Below, piece after piece: positions 52,488 to 61,662 of a DNA stretch of 64,000 bases. Each line of letters begins with the position of its first letter. Positions within the stretch are counted from its first letter, which is position 1. Location: positions 744,001 through 808,000 of the forward strand of contig NZ_JANLNM010000001.1 of NCBI RefSeq assembly GCF_024701975.1. The letters are read 5' to 3'. This DNA comes from Variovorax sp. ZS18.2.2. Its GTDB lineage: Bacteria; Pseudomonadota; Gammaproteobacteria; Burkholderiales; Burkholderiaceae_C. The notes under the pieces are model-generated. The model was not told the DNA's origin. It did no database searches and worked only from the letters and a program-made list of their open reading frames with translations. Position numbers and translations under genes: made by a program.

Positions 52488-53435
52488 ATGACAGAGCACC
52501 AACTCCCACCGCTCAACGCGCTGCGTGCCTTCGAGGCCACCGCCCGCCATCTCTCGGTCAAGAACGCGGCGGACGAGCTGTGCGTGACGCCCGGCGCGGT
52601 GAGCCAGTTGATCAAGACGCTGGAGGTGCACCTGGGCGTTCCGCTCTTTCGCCGCGTGAACCGCGGCATCTTCCTCACCGATGTCGGTCAGGCCTACCTG
52701 CCGCCGGTGCGCAATGCCTTCCGGCAGATCAGCGATGCCACGCGCCGTGTCGCGGTGCCTGAGGACACGGGCATCCTCACCGTGAGCGCCACGCCGTTCT
52801 TCGCTTCCGCTTGGCTGGTGCCGCGGCTCAAGAGCTTCCAGGACGCGCATCCCGACATCGACCTGCAGGTGGCGAGCAGCAGCGCGCTGGCCGATTTTTC
52901 GCGCGATGGCGTCGATGTCGCAATTCGCCACGGGCTGGGCCGCTACCCGGGCTTGAGCAGCCAGCGCGTGTTGACGGTGGAGATCGTTCCGGTCGCGGCG
53001 CCTGCATTGGTCAGGCGCCTCGGCATGCCGGCAATGCCGGCCGATCTCACCCGCTGGCCGCGCGTGAACGATGCCGAACGCAAGGCGTGGGCGCTGTGGT
53101 TCGAGGCGCAGGGCATCGAGAGCACGGGAGCCGCGCGCGGTCCGTCCTTCGACGATTCAGGCCTGTTGCTGAAGGCCGTGCTCGCAGGGCAGGGCGCGGC
53201 CTTGTTGCCCGCTGCGGTGGTGGCCGACGACCTGGCACAAGGCCGGCTCGTGCAGCTGTCGGATGTGACCTGGCTCGAAGACTTCGCCTACTACCTCGTG
53301 TACCCGGAGAACAGCCACGACCGTCCGAAGGTCACGGCCTTTCGCGAATGGATCCTGGGCGAGGCGAGCAAGAAGGCCGCTCGTCCGCGCAAGAAGGCGC
53401 CCGCTAGAGCAACTCGATCCCGGGCAGACTCTTGA
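52488..53435 (+). CDS. LysR-family regulator, GcvA-like
   Basis: The 315-aa protein resembles the GcvA subgroup: PLNALRAFEATARHLSVKNAADELCVTPGAVSQLIKTLE, with the LysR DNA-binding helix and the FRRVNRGIFLTDVG segment. The effector domain starts near residue 95. It diverges from the amidase-MFS pair, so it probably controls their expression in response to the amide substrate. Its last 32 bases overlap the 3' end of metR on the other strand. The C-terminal tail is lysine- and arginine-rich (KKAARPRKKAPARATRSRADS). Confidence 0.85.
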   Translation: MTEHQLPPLNALRAFEATARHLSVKNAADELCVTPGAVSQLIKTLEVHLGVPLFRRVNRGIFLTDVGQAYLPPVRNAFRQISDATRRVAVPEDTGILTVSATPFFASAWLVPRLKSFQDAHPDIDLQVASSSALADFSRDGVDVAIRHGLGRYPGLSSQRVLTVEIVPVAAPALVRRLGMPAMPADLTRWPRVNDAERKAWALWFEAQGIESTGAARGPSFDDSGLLLKAVLAGQGAALLPAAVVADDLAQGRLVQLSDVTWLEDFAYYLVYPENSHDRPKVTAFREWILGEASKKAARPRKKAPARATRSRADS

Positions 53436-54330
53436 AGCAGCTCTCGCGCGTGATGCGCACGAAATCGGCGAGCCATGGCTGATCGGAGGTGCCTTGCGTG
53501 CAGGCCATGTAGAGCCGCCCCGTCAGTCCCTTGCTGCCGACGCGGCGTGCCGTGACATAGCCGCGATCGAGGTAGTTCTGTACCGCCCAGAGCGGAAGGG
53601 TCGCGACGCCGCGGCCGCTTGCCACCAGCTGCAGCATCGCCACCGTGAGTTCGGTCGTGCGCCGGTGCGCGGGCTCCACGCCGGCCGGCGCGAGCACCTG
53701 CCGAACGATGTCGAGCATCTCGTCGGGCACGGGGTAGGTGATCAGCGTCTGGTCGGCGAAGTGCCTGGCCGTGAGGTGCGCCTTGGCCGTGAGCGTATGG
53801 TCGTTGGCGAGCAGCGCGACGATCTCGAAGCGGAAGAGCGCGTGGTAGTCGACCGTCTCGGCGGGGTCTTCTTCGGAGACGATGGCCACCTCGGCGCGGT
53901 TCTGCATCACCAGCGCGATCGGGTCGGGGTGGAAGCCCGAGACGATGTCCAGCTCGATCTCGGGCCAGCGCTGGCGGAAGGCATCCATCGCGGGCATCAG
54001 CCAGTCGAAGCAGGTGTGGCACTCGACCACGATGCGCAACTGTCCGCTGCGCCCGAGCGCAAGGCGCGCCACGTCGCGCTCCGCTTCTTCGATCATGGGC
54101 AATGCGGTGTCTGCCAGTTGCAGCAGCCGCAGGCCGGTGGTGCTGAACTGCGGCGGCACCGACTTGCGCTCGAAGAGCTGCGCGCCATAGCGGTCTTCGA
54201 GCAGCTTGATCTGGTGCGACAACGCCGACTGCGTGAGGTTGAGCAACTGTGCCGCGCGCACCAGGCTGCCGGTGTCGCGCAACGCGATGAGCGTGCGCAA
54301 ATGGCGTATTTCGAGGATCGACTGCAACAT
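53404..54330 (-). CDS. metR: MetR, LysR-family regulator of methionine synthesis
   Basis: MetR activates metE using homocysteine as effector. The 308-aa protein begins MLQSILEIRHLRTLIALRDTGSLVRAA, has the LysR recognition helix (LTQSALSHQIKLLEDRYGAQLFERK), and the segment VVECHTCFDWLMPAMDAFRQRWP characteristic of MetR. It diverges from metE across 102 bases, with a perfect TGAA-N5-TTCA box overlapping its own start codon, the usual site for autorepression. Its 3' end overlaps that of the GcvA-like gene by 32 bases, convergently. Confidence 0.93.
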   Translation of the reverse strand: MLQSILEIRHLRTLIALRDTGSLVRAAQLLNLTQSALSHQIKLLEDRYGAQLFERKSVPPQFSTTGLRLLQLADTALPMIEEAERDVARLALGRSGQLRIVVECHTCFDWLMPAMDAFRQRWPEIELDIVSGFHPDPIALVMQNRAEVAIVSEEDPAETVDYHALFRFEIVALLANDHTLTAKAHLTARHFADQTLITYPVPDEMLDIVRQVLAPAGVEPAHRRTTELTVAMLQLVASGRGVATLPLWAVQNYLDRGYVTARRVGSKGLTGRLYMACTQGTSDQPWLADFVRITRESCFKSLPGIELL

Positions 54331-54342
54331 GAATTGGATTCA
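54330..54342. promoter_or_regulatory. MetR box TGAA-N5-TTCA
   Basis: TGAA-TTGGA-TTCA is a perfect match to the classical MetR consensus, an inverted repeat with 5-base spacer. It overlaps the last base of the metR start codon on the other strand and lies 90 bases upstream of metE, so it fits both metR autorepression and metE activation. Confidence 0.85.
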
Positions 54343-54432
54343 AGCGAATGGGCAAAAGGTTTCGTTTGAATCATAGGCCCCAAACGCCGACCATTGCGGA
54401 TTGTCAAGATTCAAGCGACCGGATTACCTGCA

Positions 54433-56787
54433 ATGACCACCCGTACCCACACCCTCGGCTTTCCGCGCATGGGCGCCAACCGCGAACTGAAGTTCGCACT
54501 CGAAAAGCACTGGCGCGGCGAGATCGACCGCACCGCGCTCGAAGCCGTCGGCGAAGAACTGCGTGCCCGTCACTGGCAGGCGCAGCGCGATGCGGGGCTC
54601 GACTACGTGACCGTCGGCGACTTCGCCTACTACGACCAGGTGGCCAACCACATCCAGCTGCTCGGCTGCGAGCCGGCACGCTTCAATTTCTTCGGCGACG
54701 AGCCCGAGCTTTCGCGCTACTTCAAGATGGCGCGCGGCGTGGAGGATGAAGTTCACGAAGTGGGGCATGTGCACGACGAAAGCTGCAACCACGGCACCGA
54801 AGGCACCTTCGCGCTGGAAATGACCAAGTGGTTCGACACCAATTACCACTACCTCGTGCCCGAGTTCAACGCGGCCACGCAGTTCAAGCTGGCCTCCACG
54901 CGGCTCTTCGACGAAGTGGCGCAGGCGCAGCAGGCCGGGCATGCAGTCAAGGCCGTGCTGCTCGGGCCGCTGAGCTTCCTGTACCTGGGCAAGGAGAAGG
55001 AGGCCGGCTTCGACCGCTTCTCGCTGCTCGATGCGCTGCTGCCGGTGTACGAGCAGGTGCTCACGCGCCTGAAGCAGCAAGGCGTGGAGTGGGTGCAGAT
55101 CGACGAGCCCATCCTCGGCCTAGACCTGCCCGATGCCTGGCGCAATGCCTTCGAGCGTGCGTACTGGCAACTGGCGCGCAGCGCACCCAAGCTGCTGCTG
55201 GCCACCTACTTCTCGCCGCTCTCCGACAACCTGCGCCTGGCTTGCCAGTTGCCGGTTGCAGGCCTGCATGTGGATGCGGTGCGTTCGCCGCAGGAGCTGA
55301 CGGGCGTGGCCGACTGGCTGCCGGCACACAAGGTGCTCTCGGTGGGCATCGTCGATGGCCGCAACATCTGGCGCACCGACCCCGATGCCGCGCTCGCCGT
55401 GCTGCGCCCGGTGGTCGACAAGAACCGCGGCGAGCTGTGGATCGCGCCGTCGTGCTCGCTGCTGCATGTGCCGTTCAGCCTCGCGGCAGAGACGAAGCTC
55501 GATGCCGAGCTCAAGTCGTGGCTCGCCTTCGCCGTCGAAAAGCTCGATGAACTGCGCGTGCTGCGTGCCGCGCTCGATGGCGGTGAGGCGTCGGTCGCGA
55601 ACGAACTCAAGATCGCCCGTGCTGCCGTCGCCGCTCGCCGCAGCAGCCCGCGCGTGCACCGCGCCGACGTGGCGCTGCGCCTTGCGCGCAGCGTGGCCGG
55701 CGACGACGCCCGCACCTCGGTCTTCCCGCAGCGCCAGTCGGTGCAGCGCACGCGTTTCGCCTTGCCCGCGCTGCCGACCACCACCATCGGTTCGTTCCCG
55801 CAGACCTCCGACATCCGCGCCGCGCGCGCCGCCTTCAAGCGCGGCGAGCTCGATGCGGCCGGCTACCGCGAGAAGATGCGCGCCGAGATCGCACTGGCCG
55901 TTCGCAAGCAGGAAGAGCTGGGCATCGACGTGCTGGTGCATGGCGAGGCCGAGCGCAACGACATGGTCGAGTACTTCGGCGAACAGCTTGACGGCTTCGC
56001 CTTCACCGCCAACGGCTGGGTGCAGTCGTACGGTTCGCGTTGCGTGAAGCCGCCGGTGATCTTCGGCGACGTGGCGCGCCCTGCCCCGATGACGGTCGAA
56101 TGGACTGCCTACGCGCAGAGCCTCACCAAGCTGCCGATGAAGGGCATGCTGACCGGCCCGGTCACGATCCTGCAGTGGTCCTTCGTGCGCGACGACCAGC
56201 CGCGCGCGACCACCTGCGAGCAGATCGCCTGGGCGATCCGCGACGAGGTGGTCGATCTCGAAGGCGCCGGCATCGGCATCATCCAGATCGACGAGCCCGC
56301 GATCCGCGAAGGCCTGCCGCTGCGCCGCGCGGGCTGGCCCGCGTACCTGAAGTCGGCCACGCGCGCCTTCCGCATCAGCGCCTCGGGCGTACGCGACGAG
56401 ACGCAGATCCACACCCACATGTGCTACTCGGAATTCAACGACATCCTGCCGGAGATCGCGGCGATGGATGCCGACGTGATCACCATCGAGACCAGCCGCT
56501 CCGACATGGAACTGCTGCGCGGCTTCGGCGGCGAGAACAATTCCGGCGGCTTCCGCTATCCGAATGAGATCGGCCCGGGCGTGTACGACATCCACTCGCC
56601 GCGCGTGCCCTCGGTGGACGAGATCGTGCGCCTGATGCGCAAGGCGGCCGTCGTGGTGCCGCACGAGAACCTCTGGATCAACCCCGATTGCGGCCTGAAG
56701 ACCCGCGGCTGGCCGGAGACCGAGGCGGCGTTGTCGAACATGGTCACGGCTGCGAAGCTGTTGCGCAAGGAACTGGCGGCGGCCTGA
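54433..56787 (+). CDS. metE: Cobalamin-independent methionine synthase
   Basis: MetE transfers a methyl group from 5-methyltetrahydrofolate polyglutamate to homocysteine. The 784-aa protein has two related barrels; the C-terminal zinc site is complete with H662 and C664 in [11 protein letters not shown]686 in ITIETSRSD and C753 in [12 protein letters not shown]-terminal motifs ([21 protein letters not shown]) bind folate and homocysteine. ATG 54433 gives [10 protein letters not shown], the family start. No cobalamin riboswitch is visible upstream; control is by MetR through the box at 54330-54342. Confidence 0.96.
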   Translation: MTTRTHTLGFPRMGANRELKFALEKHWRGEIDRTALEAVGEELRARHWQAQRDAGLDYVTVGDFAYYDQVANHIQLLGCEPARFNFFGDEPELSRYFKMARGVEDEVHEVGHVHDESCNHGTEGTFALEMTKWFDTNYHYLVPEFNAATQFKLASTRLFDEVAQAQQAGHAVKAVLLGPLSFLYLGKEKEAGFDRFSLLDALLPVYEQVLTRLKQQGVEWVQIDEPILGLDLPDAWRNAFERAYWQLARSAPKLLLATYFSPLSDNLRLACQLPVAGLHVDAVRSPQELTGVADWLPAHKVLSVGIVDGRNIWRTDPDAALAVLRPVVDKNRGELWIAPSCSLLHVPFSLAAETKLDAELKSWLAFAVEKLDELRVLRAALDGGEASVANELKIARAAVAARRSSPRVHRADVALRLARSVAGDDARTSVFPQRQSVQRTRFALPALPTTTIGSFPQTSDIRAARAAFKRGELDAAGYREKMRAEIALAVRKQEELGIDVLVHGEAERNDMVEYFGEQLDGFAFTANGWVQSYGSRCVKPPVIFGDVARPAPMTVEWTAYAQSLTKLPMKGMLTGPVTILQWSFVRDDQPRATTCEQIAWAIRDEVVDLEGAGIGIIQIDEPAIREGLPLRRAGWPAYLKSATRAFRISASGVRDETQIHTHMCYSEFNDILPEIAAMDADVITIETSRSDMELLRGFGGENNSGGFRYPNEIGPGVYDIHSPRVPSVDEIVRLMRKAAVVVPHENLWINPDCGLKTRGWPETEAALSNMVTAAKLLRKELAAA

Positions 56788-56824
56788 AGCAGGGGAGGTC
56801 GTGACGCGCGCCAATAATGGCGTC

Positions 56825-57676
56825 ATGACTGTCTCTTCCCTCGTAGCCAAACGTTTTACCTTCGCCCTTTCGCTGCTGCTCGTGCCGGCCATGGCCTGGG
56901 CGCAGGACCGCGCCCAGGCCCTGATGCAGTTCGAAGGTGTGCAGGCGCGCTACCAGGCCGCGTATGCGCCCGGTGCCGTGTCGCGCGATGCGCGGCAGTT
57001 GCTGGACCCGCCGGACCAGGCCATCGCCGACAAGGCGCTCGCAGCGCTGGACACGGCCGCATCGCGGTCGTTCGACGTCAAGGCTTCCGTGGCCGCGATC
57101 CAGCAGGAGGTCGCCACTGCCGGCAAGGGCGGCGCCGCGCCGAGCCCTCAGGTGCTGGAGGCGGTGGCCCGGCTCGTGAAGCTGCGCGCCGACTACGCCG
57201 CGATGGACGACGCGGCCAAGGTCGAGTTCTTCAACCGCGAGCGCGCGAAGCCGGCCGACCCGGTGCGCACCGAGCTGCTCGAGCGCATGGCCGTGGCTGA
57301 CACGCGCGAAGTCGATTTCTCCAGCCAGCTGCTGCTGAGTTCCGTCGTCAAGCAATTGGCCCGCGGCAATGCCGGCCAGTTCACCTCGCTGCCCGATCGC
57401 ACGCTCGACATGGCCGTCGACACGCTGTGGTCGCGTGGCATCACTTCGCCGCGTCCGCGCAACCTGCTGACGGTGGCGCGCGAGTTCGAGAAACAGGTCA
57501 CGCAGGCGCTGCTCGCGGCATTGCCCGATGCGGACGTGGCGGCCTTGCTCGCCTGGCGCAACGATGCGCAGGCCGCGGCCGAGCGCGAGGCGCTGGTGGG
57601 CGCCTACCGCGCCGAGGTCAAGGGGAGCGGCGCCGTGGCGATCCGGACGCTGGTGCGCGGCTGGCCCCGCTCTTGA
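56825..57676 (+). CDS. Exported protein of unknown function
   Basis: The 283-aa protein has a signal peptide with predicted cleavage after AWA near residue 26 and an alpha-rich, Ala-rich mature part (for example DPVRTELLERMAVADTREVDF and LARGNAGQFTSLPDRTLDMAVDTLW). No enzymatic motif is visible. It begins 37 bases after metE on the same strand, so it may be co-transcribed, but no methionine link is evident. A GTG 24 bases upstream is an alternative start; the ATG at 56825 best fits the signal peptide. Its last 59 bases overlap the 3' end of the convergent regulator gene. Confidence 0.65.
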   Translation: MTVSSLVAKRFTFALSLLLVPAMAWAQDRAQALMQFEGVQARYQAAYAPGAVSRDARQLLDPPDQAIADKALAALDTAASRSFDVKASVAAIQQEVATAGKGGAAPSPQVLEAVARLVKLRADYAAMDDAAKVEFFNRERAKPADPVRTELLERMAVADTREVDFSSQLLLSSVVKQLARGNAGQFTSLPDRTLDMAVDTLWSRGITSPRPRNLLTVAREFEKQVTQALLAALPDADVAALLAWRNDAQAAAEREALVGAYRAEVKGSGAVAIRTLVRGWPRS

Positions 57677-59129
57677 GGGCAGCCCGCGCGGCGCCGTATT
57701 TGTCGGGCGCCGCCGCATAGGGCATGAAGCGGCTCTGGTTCTCGTCCACATCGAGCGGCCGCCCCACGAACGGAAAGGCGCGCTGCGGGCAGGCCTCGCG
57801 CTCGCACACCTTGCAGCCCGCGCCGATGGGTGTCGGCACCTCGGGGTCGCGCAGGTCCATGCCCTTGGAGTAGACGAGCCGCGTGGCGTGGCTGATGTCG
57901 CAGCCGAGGCCAATCGAAAAGGTCTTGTTGGGCGAGCCGTAGCCGCGAAAGCCGTGCGACACGGTGCGCGCGATCCAGAGGTAGGCGCGGCCGTCGGGCA
58001 TGCGCGCGAGTTGCGTCAGCACGCGGCCCGGTTGCGCGAAGGCCTCGTACACGTTCCACAGCGGGCAGGTGCCGCCGGTTTTCGAGAAGTGGAAGTGCGT
58101 GGCCGACTGACGCTTGGAGATGTTGCCGGCGCGGTCGACGCGAATGAGGAAGAAGGGCACACCGCGCGCCTCGGGCCGCTGCAGCGAACTCAGCCGGTGG
58201 CAGATCGTCTCGAAGCCGACGCCGAAGCGGCGCGCAAGCTGGTCGATGTCGTAGCGCAACTGCTCGGCTGCTTCGAGGAACACGCCATAGGGCAGCAGCA
58301 ATGCGGCGGCGAAGTAATTTGCGAGGCCGATGCGCGCGAGCGAACGCGCGGTGTCGCTCGACAGCGGTGCCTCGGCGACCAGCTTGTCGATCATGTCGCC
58401 CACCTCGAGAAAAGCGAGTTGTGTCGCGAGCTGGAAGGCGTGCTGGCCCGGCTCCAGGTAGCGCGAGAGCCTGAGCACGCGTGTGGCCTGATCGAAGCAG
58501 CGTTGCGCGCCACCTTCGTCGTCTTCGGCCGGGATCACCTGCACGCCGTGCGATTCGAGCAGACGGTGCGCGAGCCGGTCGCCGGGGTTGCCCTCGCGCA
58601 GGCGCCACTCGGTGGAGAAGGCTTCGGCGGCGTTGTCGAGCGGGGCGATGTGGTTCTGGTGCGCGAAGAAGAAATCGCGCACTTCCTCGAAGGGCATCGG
58701 CCGCGCCTGCGGCATGCGTGCGAGGTCGCCGCGGCCATCGCCGAGTTCGCCGGCCAGTGCTTCGAGGCGCTCCATCGCATCGCGGTGCCGCTGGTGCAGC
58801 GCGACCAGTGCATGGCCCACCGCGGGCATCTGCGTGGCGACCTCGCGCAGCTCGGCGAGCGCGACCGCATCGCCGCCCGGGTTGTCGGCCAGCGCCTCGC
58901 GCAGGCTCGCAACGAGACGCGCTTCTTCGTCTTCCGAGAAGGCCTGGATGTCGACGCCCAGCGTGGCGTGCAGGCGCAGCAGCACCGGCACGGTGAGCGG
59001 CCGCTGGTTCTGCTCGATCTGGTTGAGGTAGCTGGGCGACAGGCCCAGCTGCTGCGCGAGCGCGAGCTGGCTCAGGCCGCGCTCTTCGCGCAGGCTCCGC
59101 AGTCGCACGCCCATGAAGGTCTTCTTCAT
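57618..59129 (-). CDS. XRE-family regulator with C-terminal cysteine domain (ScfR/RamB/PrpR-like)
   Basis: The 503-aa protein joins an XRE helix-turn-helix (residues 7-60: RSLREERGLSQLALAQQLGLS) to a large sensor region and a C-terminal DUF2083-type domain. Four cysteines are conserved there: C410 in GLGCDISHATRL and C439, C442 and C447 in GAGCKVCEREAC, a pattern reported to hold an iron-sulphur cluster in the Mycobacterium PrpR relative. These regulators control short-chain fatty acid, methylcitrate or glyoxylate genes and sense acyl-CoA. An ATTTGCAAAT site lies 30 bases upstream of its start. The gene ends inside the exported-protein gene on the other strand. Confidence 0.82.
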   Translation of the reverse strand: MKKTFMGVRLRSLREERGLSQLALAQQLGLSPSYLNQIEQNQRPLTVPVLLRLHATLGVDIQAFSEDEEARLVASLREALADNPGGDAVALAELREVATQMPAVGHALVALHQRHRDAMERLEALAGELGDGRGDLARMPQARPMPFEEVRDFFFAHQNHIAPLDNAAEAFSTEWRLREGNPGDRLAHRLLESHGVQVIPAEDDEGGAQRCFDQATRVLRLSRYLEPGQHAFQLATQLAFLEVGDMIDKLVAEAPLSSDTARSLARIGLANYFAAALLLPYGVFLEAAEQLRYDIDQLARRFGVGFETICHRLSSLQRPEARGVPFFLIRVDRAGNISKRQSATHFHFSKTGGTCPLWNVYEAFAQPGRVLTQLARMPDGRAYLWIARTVSHGFRGYGSPNKTFSIGLGCDISHATRLVYSKGMDLRDPEVPTPIGAGCKVCEREACPQRAFPFVGRPLDVDENQSRFMPYAAAPDKYGAARAALKSGASRAPASGSPRRRSP

Positions 59130-59158
59130 CGTTCGATCCGTTCTTCGATGTTCGCAAG

Positions 59159-59168
59159 ATTTGCAAAT
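59159..59168. promoter_or_regulatory. ATTTGCAAAT palindrome, candidate RamB/PrpR-type operator
   Basis: The 10-bp self-complementary ATTTGCAAAT lies 30 bases upstream of the XRE regulator start; TTTGCAAA is the core reported for RamB and PrpR (recalled). Related TTCGCAA elements occur nearby at 59151-59157 and 59182-59188. It is likely an autoregulatory site. Confidence 0.55.
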
Positions 59169-59355
59169 CAAGAGCGTCGTGTTCGCAATCATTCGCCAAT
59201 CAAGGCCTTCATTATGGGCACGATCCCACGTGAATTGCGAATCCTGCGAAACGAACGCGATTGCCCTGCGGGAGGTCCCGGAAAGAGGGGCGTGGCATCA
59301 TGAAAAAGCCCGTCCGCCGGGCCTCTTCACACTCACTACAACACAGAAGAACAAC

Positions 59356-60324
59356 ATGATTCCATTCCGCCTTGCCTCGCTTGTCATCGGGCTTGCAGCG
59401 TCGATGCTTGCCTCGGGCGCTTCTGCACAGGCCTGGCCGACCAAGCCGATCCGCCTCGTCGTTCCGTTCTCGGCCGGCGGCGCCAATGACCTGATGGCGC
59501 GTGCCGCGGCCGAGGGGGCATCGAAACAACTTGGCCAACCCGTCGTCATCGACAACAAGCCCGGTGCGAGCGCCATCCTCGGCGCCGACGTGGTCGCCAA
59601 GAGCGCGCCCGATGGCTACACCTTCCTCGTGAGCGCGGCCGGCGTGGTGTCGAACAGCATGATCAAGAAGAACATGCCGTACAAGGACGACGCGCTGGTG
59701 CCGGTGGCCATGATCGCGCTCGCGCCCTCGGTGGTGGTGGTGCCGGCCAACGCGCCCTACAAGGACCTGAAGGAGTTCGTCGCCGCATCGAAGAAGTCGG
59801 CCAACGGCTTCCACTGGGCGACGGCAGGCACCGGCAGCACGCCGCATTTCGTCGAAGGCATCCTGGAGACGAAGTACGGCGGCAAGCTCGACGTGGTGCC
59901 CTACAAGAGCGGCTCGGAATCGATCACTGCGGTGCTCGGCAACCAGGTGGAAGCAACGTCGGAGGCCAGCATCGTGGTGCTGCCGTACATCAAGAGCGGC
60001 AAGTTGAAGGCGCTCGCCGGCACGTGGACGCAGTGCATCTCGGCCTATCCGCAACTGCCGACGGCAGCGGAAGAAGGCTTCCCCGAGATCCGCATTGCGC
60101 ATTGGGCCGGCGTGCACGCGCCGCGCGGCACGCCCGATGCCATCCTCGACAAGATGGCCGCGGCCATCGACGCTGCGATGAAGACGCCGGCCACGGCCGA
60201 ACATCTCAAGGGCATGGGCATCGAGCCCATCGGCGGCACGCGCGCGTCGTTCACCAAGTTCGTCGACGAAGAGCGCGCCCGGCTCGGCGGCGTGGTGAAG
60301 GCCACGGGCATGAAGGAAGACTAG
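59356..60324 (+). CDS. Bug-type (TctC) tripartite tricarboxylate transporter substrate-binding protein
   Basis: This 322-aa periplasmic protein has a signal peptide cleaved after ASA near residue 24, followed by the family opening WPTKPIRLVVPFSAGGANDLMAR. Typical Bug segments are VVIDNKPGASAILGADVVAKSAPDGYTFL, YKSGSESITAVLGNQVEATSE, and GVHAPRGTPDAILDKMAAAI. No TctA or TctB genes lie beside it, as is usual for the many orphan Bug proteins of Comamonadaceae, which bind small carboxylates. ATG 59356 was chosen for the signal peptide. It diverges from the XRE regulator gene across 226 bases, so that regulator may control it. Confidence 0.9.
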   Translation: MIPFRLASLVIGLAASMLASGASAQAWPTKPIRLVVPFSAGGANDLMARAAAEGASKQLGQPVVIDNKPGASAILGADVVAKSAPDGYTFLVSAAGVVSNSMIKKNMPYKDDALVPVAMIALAPSVVVVPANAPYKDLKEFVAASKKSANGFHWATAGTGSTPHFVEGILETKYGGKLDVVPYKSGSESITAVLGNQVEATSEASIVVLPYIKSGKLKALAGTWTQCISAYPQLPTAAEEGFPEIRIAHWAGVHAPRGTPDAILDKMAAAIDAAMKTPATAEHLKGMGIEPIGGTRASFTKFVDEERARLGGVVKATGMKED

Positions 60325-60593
60325 GCACACTGGGCGGTGGCTGGCATGCAACGTGCGTCGACTTGTACGGCACAAGGCCTTGCTGGCAAGCCTTTGCTTG
60401 ACGAACTAGAGGAAAAGTACGCAAACTAGCCGGGTTTTTGGCGACGGAATGAGCGGATGACTTAGCCTCGTCACAAAGTTCCCGGTCATTGTTTCAGTTT
60501 CATGAACACTGCGATTCGATTGAGTAGGGTTTTCCCTTGGAATCGTGGTGCAAACTTCAGGGCACCCAAAGCCCAATCAAGAAGGAAATTGAA

Positions 60594-60944
60594 ATGAAGA
60601 CCTCGAACATCCTCGCCGCCGCCGCTCTCTCCCTGCTCGCCGCCGCTGGCGCCCATGCAGAAACCTACGAGGGCGTGCAACCCCTGACCTCCGGCTACAG
60701 CCGCGCCGAAGTGGCGCCCCAGGCTGCCGCCGCCGCCCGCGCCGGCAACGAATACAGCGATGCTGCTTCGTCCACCGTCGCTCCCACGCTGACCGCTTCG
60801 ACCACCGACCGCGCCACCGTTCGCGCCCAGGCTGTTGCCGCAGCGCACGCACCGGGCCAGAACCTGCGCCCCGAAACCTTCGCTGGCAGCGTGATCCCCG
60901 CGCAAGCGAAGAGCCTGACCTTCACGCGTCAAGCCGGCCTGTAA
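60594..60944 (+). CDS. Small secreted DUF4148-type protein
   Basis: The 116-aa product has a clean signal peptide (MKTSNILAAAALSLLAAAGA, cleavage after AHA near 22) and an Ala-rich, low-complexity mature part with repeated ARAGNEYSD- and AQAVAAAHAPGQ-like segments. This is typical of the DUF4148 family common in Burkholderiales; function unknown. A GAAGGAAATTGAA ribosome region precedes ATG 60594. The 269 bases upstream of it hold no gene I can support, only a bulged hairpin near 60375-60397. The gene ends before a strong bidirectional terminator. Confidence 0.75.
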   Translation: MKTSNILAAAALSLLAAAGAHAETYEGVQPLTSGYSRAEVAPQAAAAARAGNEYSDAASSTVAPTLTASTTDRATVRAQAVAAAHAPGQNLRPETFAGSVIPAQAKSLTFTRQAGL

Positions 60945-60985
60945 TTCGTTGCGGCGCAAGCCGCTCCAGATCACTAGCCAAAAAG

Positions 60986-61020
60986 AAAACCGGACCGTGC
61001 GAAAGCGCGGTCCGGTTTTT
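60986..61020. terminator. Bidirectional rho-independent terminator
   Basis: A 15-bp stem (with one G-T pair) closed by a GAAA tetraloop spans 60986-61019, with an A-run on the left and a T-run on the right, so it can end both the DUF4148 gene (plus strand) and the tag gene (minus strand), whose stop begins at 61021. Confidence 0.92.
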
Positions 61021-61602
61021 TCATTTGAGCTTCTTGGATGATCCGTGCCGGTGGCAATCCGGCGCGTGGTCGTCCACGATGCCCGTGGCCTGCATCCACG
61101 CATAGACGATCACCGGCCCGACGAACTTGAAGCCGCGTTTCTTGAGCGCCTTTGAAATCTCTTCCGACAGCGGCGTCTGCGTCGGCACCTTGCCGGTCTT
61201 GTTGACGATCGGCTTGCCGCCCGCCATGCCCCAGATGAACGCCGAGAAATCCTCGCCCGCTGCCTGCATCGCGAGGTAGGCGCGCGCGTTGCCGATGGTG
61301 GCTTCGATCTTGGCCCGCGCGCGCACGATGCCGGCGTCCTGCATCAGCCGGTCGACATCCTCGGCGGTGAATGTGGCGACCTTCTCGGGCACGAAGTCCT
61401 TGAAGGCCTTGCGGAACGCATCGCGCTTGCGCAGGATGGTTATCCACGCGAGGCCGGCCTGGAAGCCGTCGAGCATCAGCTTTTCCCACAGCGTACGGCT
61501 GTCGTATTCGGGCACGCCCCATTCGGCGTCGTGGTAGTCGGCCAGCAGCGGGTCGGTCTGGGCCCAGGCGCAGCGGGGCTTGATGGTCGTGGTGCTGTTC
61601 AT
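61021..61602 (-). CDS. tag: DNA-3-methyladenine glycosylase I
   Basis: Tag removes 3-methyladenine from alkylated DNA. The 193-aa protein has the family's structural zinc site with the same spacing as E. coli Tag: C11 and H24 near the N-terminus (PRCAWAQTD and YHDAEWG) and H179 and C183 at the C-terminus (DDHAPDCHRH). The helix-hairpin-helix region LDGFQAGLAWITILRKRDAFRKAF and the base-pocket segment WGMAGGKPIVN are intact. The ATG at 61602 gives MNSTTTIKPRCAW, consistent with the family. It ends on the bidirectional terminator. Confidence 0.94.
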   Translation of the reverse strand: MNSTTTIKPRCAWAQTDPLLADYHDAEWGVPEYDSRTLWEKLMLDGFQAGLAWITILRKRDAFRKAFKDFVPEKVATFTAEDVDRLMQDAGIVRARAKIEATIGNARAYLAMQAAGEDFSAFIWGMAGGKPIVNKTGKVPTQTPLSEEISKALKKRGFKFVGPVIVYAWMQATGIVDDHAPDCHRHGSSKKLK

Positions 61603-61662
61603 TGTTCGATGTGTCGCTCGGCTATCGTCGGGAGATGTTTTCAGAATGAGGGAGTCACCCTG

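Noticed and set aside
54343..54432. Second MetR box nearer to metE
   Set aside because: TTGT-CAAGA-TTCA near 54401 keeps only one half-site; no second good match was found.
60375..60397. Hairpin AAGGCCTTGC/GCAAGCCTT after the Bug-protein gene as terminator
   Set aside because: The stem has a bulge and there is no T-run downstream, so I list it only as a possible structure.
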